Source of the DNA: an uncultured Prevotellaceae bacterium
GTDB lineage: Bacteria > Bacteroidota > Bacteroidia > Bacteroidales > Bacteroidaceae
Assembly: GCA_937898415.1 (NCBI GenBank)
Contig: CALDLA010000147.1
Location: 1-32,479, forward strand
Length of the DNA: 32,479 bases
Direction: 5' to 3'
The number at the start of each line of letters is the position of its first letter. The stretch's first letter is position 1. The position numbers were made by a program, and so were the translations under genes. Under the pieces are notes generated by a model that had not been told where the DNA came from, searched no databases, and worked only from the letters and a program-made list of their open reading frames with translations. This document shows positions 30,743-32,479 of this stretch, piece by piece.

Positions 30743-31978
30743 AATCTTGAATCCAGCGTCAGTCAAGTCGTCCCAATAATGAGGGTACGACTTGGTGACG
30801 ACCTCGGGATGGTTGATGACGATGGGGCCGTCATTGCAGGCCGGCGCAAAGGCCAGGGCCATGCGGTGGTCTTCGTAGGTGTCGATGCTGACGCCCGGCT
30901 CTACATCGCAGCGCGTACCGTCCCACTTCAGTTCGCAGTCGTCAATCGACGTCAGCACGAATCCTAACTTCCGCAATTCCTTCTTCAGCGCCTCTATGCG
31001 GTCGGTCTCCTTAATCTTCAGCGTCGACAGGCCGCGGAAGTGGAAGGGGACGCCCATCATGCAGCAAGTCACGACGAAGGTCTGCGCCAAGTCGGGAGAG
31101 TTCACGAAGTCGTACTCCAGCCGGGGTACACGGCGGCCGCTCTTCTTCAGCGTCACCATCTGCAGCCGTCCTGCCTCCTTCGTCTCGAAGATGGTCTTCA
31201 CGCCTAACAGACTGAAGATGTACTTCACCACGGAGTCGCCCTGCTTCGAGCCGTCCATCAGTCCCGACAGCTGCACCGTAGCGTCGCGGTCCTTCGAGAG
31301 AGCCACTACCTCGTACCAGTAGCTGGCACCGCTCCAATCGTTCTCAATCAGGTAATCGCGGTCTTTGTAGGGCTGAGGCTTGACGCTGATGGTGTCTCCG
31401 GAACTCCATTCTGCATCGGCACCAAACTCGCGCATCATCCACAGCGTCAAGTCAATGTAGGGGCGCGAGATGATGTCACCTGTCAGCCGCAGTTCCAGAC
31501 CCTCTTCCAGCACAGGACCAATCATCAGCAAGGCCGAGATATACTGCGAGCTCACGTTGCCCGCTATCTCCAGCGTACCACCCGTCAGCTTGCAGCCAGT
31601 GATGCGGAGTGGGGGAAACCCTTCGTTCTCCACATATTCTATCTGAGCACCCAACTTGCGCAGTGCTTCCGCCAGCACGCCGATGGGGCGGTGCTTCATC
31701 CGCTCCGTACCCGTAATGATATGAGTACCCCGCATGACGCTCAGGTAAGCCGTCATAAACCTCATGGCCGTTCCTCCCGCCTTGATGTTGATGACCTCAG
31801 GCATGTGACGTATGGCATCGATGATGACCTCCGTGTCATCGCAGTCGCTCAGGTTCTGCGGCATCATGTGGCCGCCGCTCAGGGCGTAGATAATCAGTGC
31901 ACGGTTTGAGCTGCTTTTCGAGGAAGGCAGCGAGATGTTTGCATTCAGTTTTGTGGGGGCAGTTATTGTATATTGCAT
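30722..31978 (-). CDS. aroA: 3-phosphoshikimate 1-carboxyvinyltransferase (EPSP synthase, 418 residues)
   Basis: It joins PEP to shikimate-3-phosphate in the aromatic amino acid pathway, in the cytoplasm. Visible signatures are LPSSKSSSNRALI (PEP-binding Lys) near residue 20, GGTAMRFMTAYLS near 90, and LKIKETDRIEALKKEL and YEDHRMALAFAP near the end. The frame is open for 45 codons upstream, but that stretch contains the promoter and its composition is unlike the enzyme; MQYTITAPTK is the standard start. The C-terminus ends in repeat-encoded residues. Confidence 0.96.
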   Translation of the reverse strand: MQYTITAPTKLNANISLPSSKSSSNRALIIYALSGGHMMPQNLSDCDDTEVIIDAIRHMPEVINIKAGGTAMRFMTAYLSVMRGTHIITGTERMKHRPIGVLAEALRKLGAQIEYVENEGFPPLRITGCKLTGGTLEIAGNVSSQYISALLMIGPVLEEGLELRLTGDIISRPYIDLTLWMMREFGADAEWSSGDTISVKPQPYKDRDYLIENDWSGASYWYEVVALSKDRDATVQLSGLMDGSKQGDSVVKYIFSLLGVKTIFETKEAGRLQMVTLKKSGRRVPRLEYDFVNSPDLAQTFVVTCCMMGVPFHFRGLSTLKIKETDRIEALKKELRKLGFVLTSIDDCELKWDGTRCDVEPGVSIDTYEDHRMALAFAPACNDGPIVINHPEVVTKSYPHYWDDLTDAGFKIEVRSEE

Positions 31979-32001
31979 GTCTATTCGCTTATTTTTGAGT
32001 G

Positions 32002-32032
32002 CAAAGTTACACGAATTACGAGAAAAAACAAA
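32002..32032 (-). promoter_or_regulatory. aroA promoter
   Basis: On the minus strand TTTG (32029-32032), 19 bases, TAACTTTG (32002-32009). The start lies just before the aroA ATG, which confirms the shorter reading frame. Confidence 0.8.
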
Positions 32033-32048
32033 AAAAGTTGCCATAAAA

Positions 32049-32080
32049 TTTGCAAATGTCGCAGAAACTTTGTAATTTTG
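32049..32080 (+). promoter_or_regulatory. tRNA-Pro promoter
   Basis: TTTG (32049-32052), 20 bases, TAATTTTG (32073-32080), 45 bases before the tRNA. Divergent from the aroA promoter. Confidence 0.75.
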
Positions 32081-32125
32081 CACCCGCAAATCCGACGTAA
32101 GGTCAGATGCCAAGCAAAAATGGAT

Positions 32126-32201
32126 CGGGATTTAGCGCAGTTGGTAGCGCACACGTCTGGGGGGCGCGAGGTCGCTGGTTCGAGTCCAGTAATCCCGACC
32201 A
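32126..32201 (+). tRNA. tRNA-Pro (anticodon GGG)
   Basis: The acceptor CGGGATT/AATCCCG is perfect, with discriminator A; CCA follows in the DNA. D arm GCGC/GCGC; anticodon loop CTGGGGG with GGG at 34-36; T arm GCTGG-TTCGAGT-CCAGT. The anticodon stem CACGT/GCGCG has one A.C mismatch at 28-42. Confidence 0.92.
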
Positions 32202-32209
32202 AGGTCAAG

Positions 32210-32248
32210 AGCCTGAGAATCAGTAGATTTTCGGGCTTTTTCTTTTTT
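32210..32248 (+). terminator. Terminator of tRNA-Pro
   Basis: AGCC-TGAGAATC pairs with GATTTTCG-GGCT around AGTA, followed by TTTTTCTTTTTT. Confidence 0.85.
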
Positions 32249-32479
32249 ATCGCTCAAAATGTGATGCAGGCGGTTGACGTGATGGTTGACGCGAAAAGTA
32301 AACCGAGTTCCCCAAGTTGACAACACACATAATGGTCTTATCTTCATAGCTTGTATTTATGGGGGGCCATTTCAAGTCTAACCCAAAGACATCTTTCACT
32401 GCATCTTCAACAAGTTTTGTTACCCCTAAAATCCGCAACTAATAGTTTTGGATGCTAAATTTTCCAATCAGCCCCTCCC
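32249..32479. other. Right edge, no gene certain
   Basis: A minus-strand frame is open through 32247-32438 and reads plausibly (GVTKLVEDAVKDVFGLDLKW), but it has no ATG until late and directly follows a TAG. The codons before that TAG (EGLIGKFSIQNY) could be the end of a gene lying to the right. It could be a gene end followed by remnant DNA. Nothing firmer can be said at the edge. Confidence 0.3.

Noticed and set aside
32247..32438. Gene downstream of tRNA-Pro
   Set aside because: Starts only at TTG right behind a TAG, with no promoter or ribosome site; kept only as an uncertain edge note.

Overview
The window looks like a Bacteroidales chromosome, most likely a Prevotella-type species. Its promoters follow the Bacteroidetes pattern (TTTG near -33, TAnnTTTG near -7). 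The right-hand part carries type IX secretion genes (porX, a sprE/porW lipoprotein) next to tsaE and aroA. A mobile element of about 25.4 kb sits in the 3' end of a tRNA-Gln(CUG) gene. Its limits are a 16-bp direct repeat (CGAGTACCCCAACAAA) at 42-57 and 25463-25478. The left copy overlaps the tRNA acceptor stem. The right copy is followed by what was probably the tRNA's own terminator. The element is visibly more AT-rich than the chromosomal DNA to its right.

Layout of the element. Left arm (58-640): a substitute tRNA terminator, integrase arm-type motifs and two tiny transcription units without a normal gene. 642-7295 (-): a 2217-residue tail tape measure protein. 7296-8417: a probable structured small RNA, a cluster of ACCAACA motifs, and a G-run followed by a perfect hairpin. 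8418-9419 (+): a sigma-like protein and an unknown protein. 9476-11283: a nearly gene-free stretch with palindromic repeats, an AGTACGA iteron cluster and 15-bp tandem repeats, beside a candidate replication protein (11340-12437, -). 12477-16234: control region with excisionase-like and repressor genes, a deleted KilA-N/Rha gene, a second tyrosine recombinase and small genes. 16456-20333 (+): an operon of unknown proteins, a gp10-like tail-completion candidate and a candidate tail assembly chaperone. 20448-25251 (-): a NUMOD-like protein, a second chaperone-like paralogue, a small-terminase candidate, a Cys-rich microprotein, an excisionase-like protein, an unknown protein and the integrase.

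Taken together, the element has integration, excision, repression and possibly replication functions, plus a selected set of tail genes. I find no capsid, portal, large terminase, sheath, tube, baseplate or lysis gene. It may be a prophage reduced by deletion. A more interesting possibility is a phage satellite that supplies its own tape measure and chaperones to a helper phage. That is inference; the sequence alone does not settle it.

Right of attR (25479-32479) is ordinary chromosome: tsaE, porX, sprE/porW, a small membrane protein and aroA on the minus strand, then tRNA-Pro(GGG) on the plus strand. A GTGAAGAGTGA-type simple repeat fills the gap between aroA and the small gene and even encodes the last codons of aroA.
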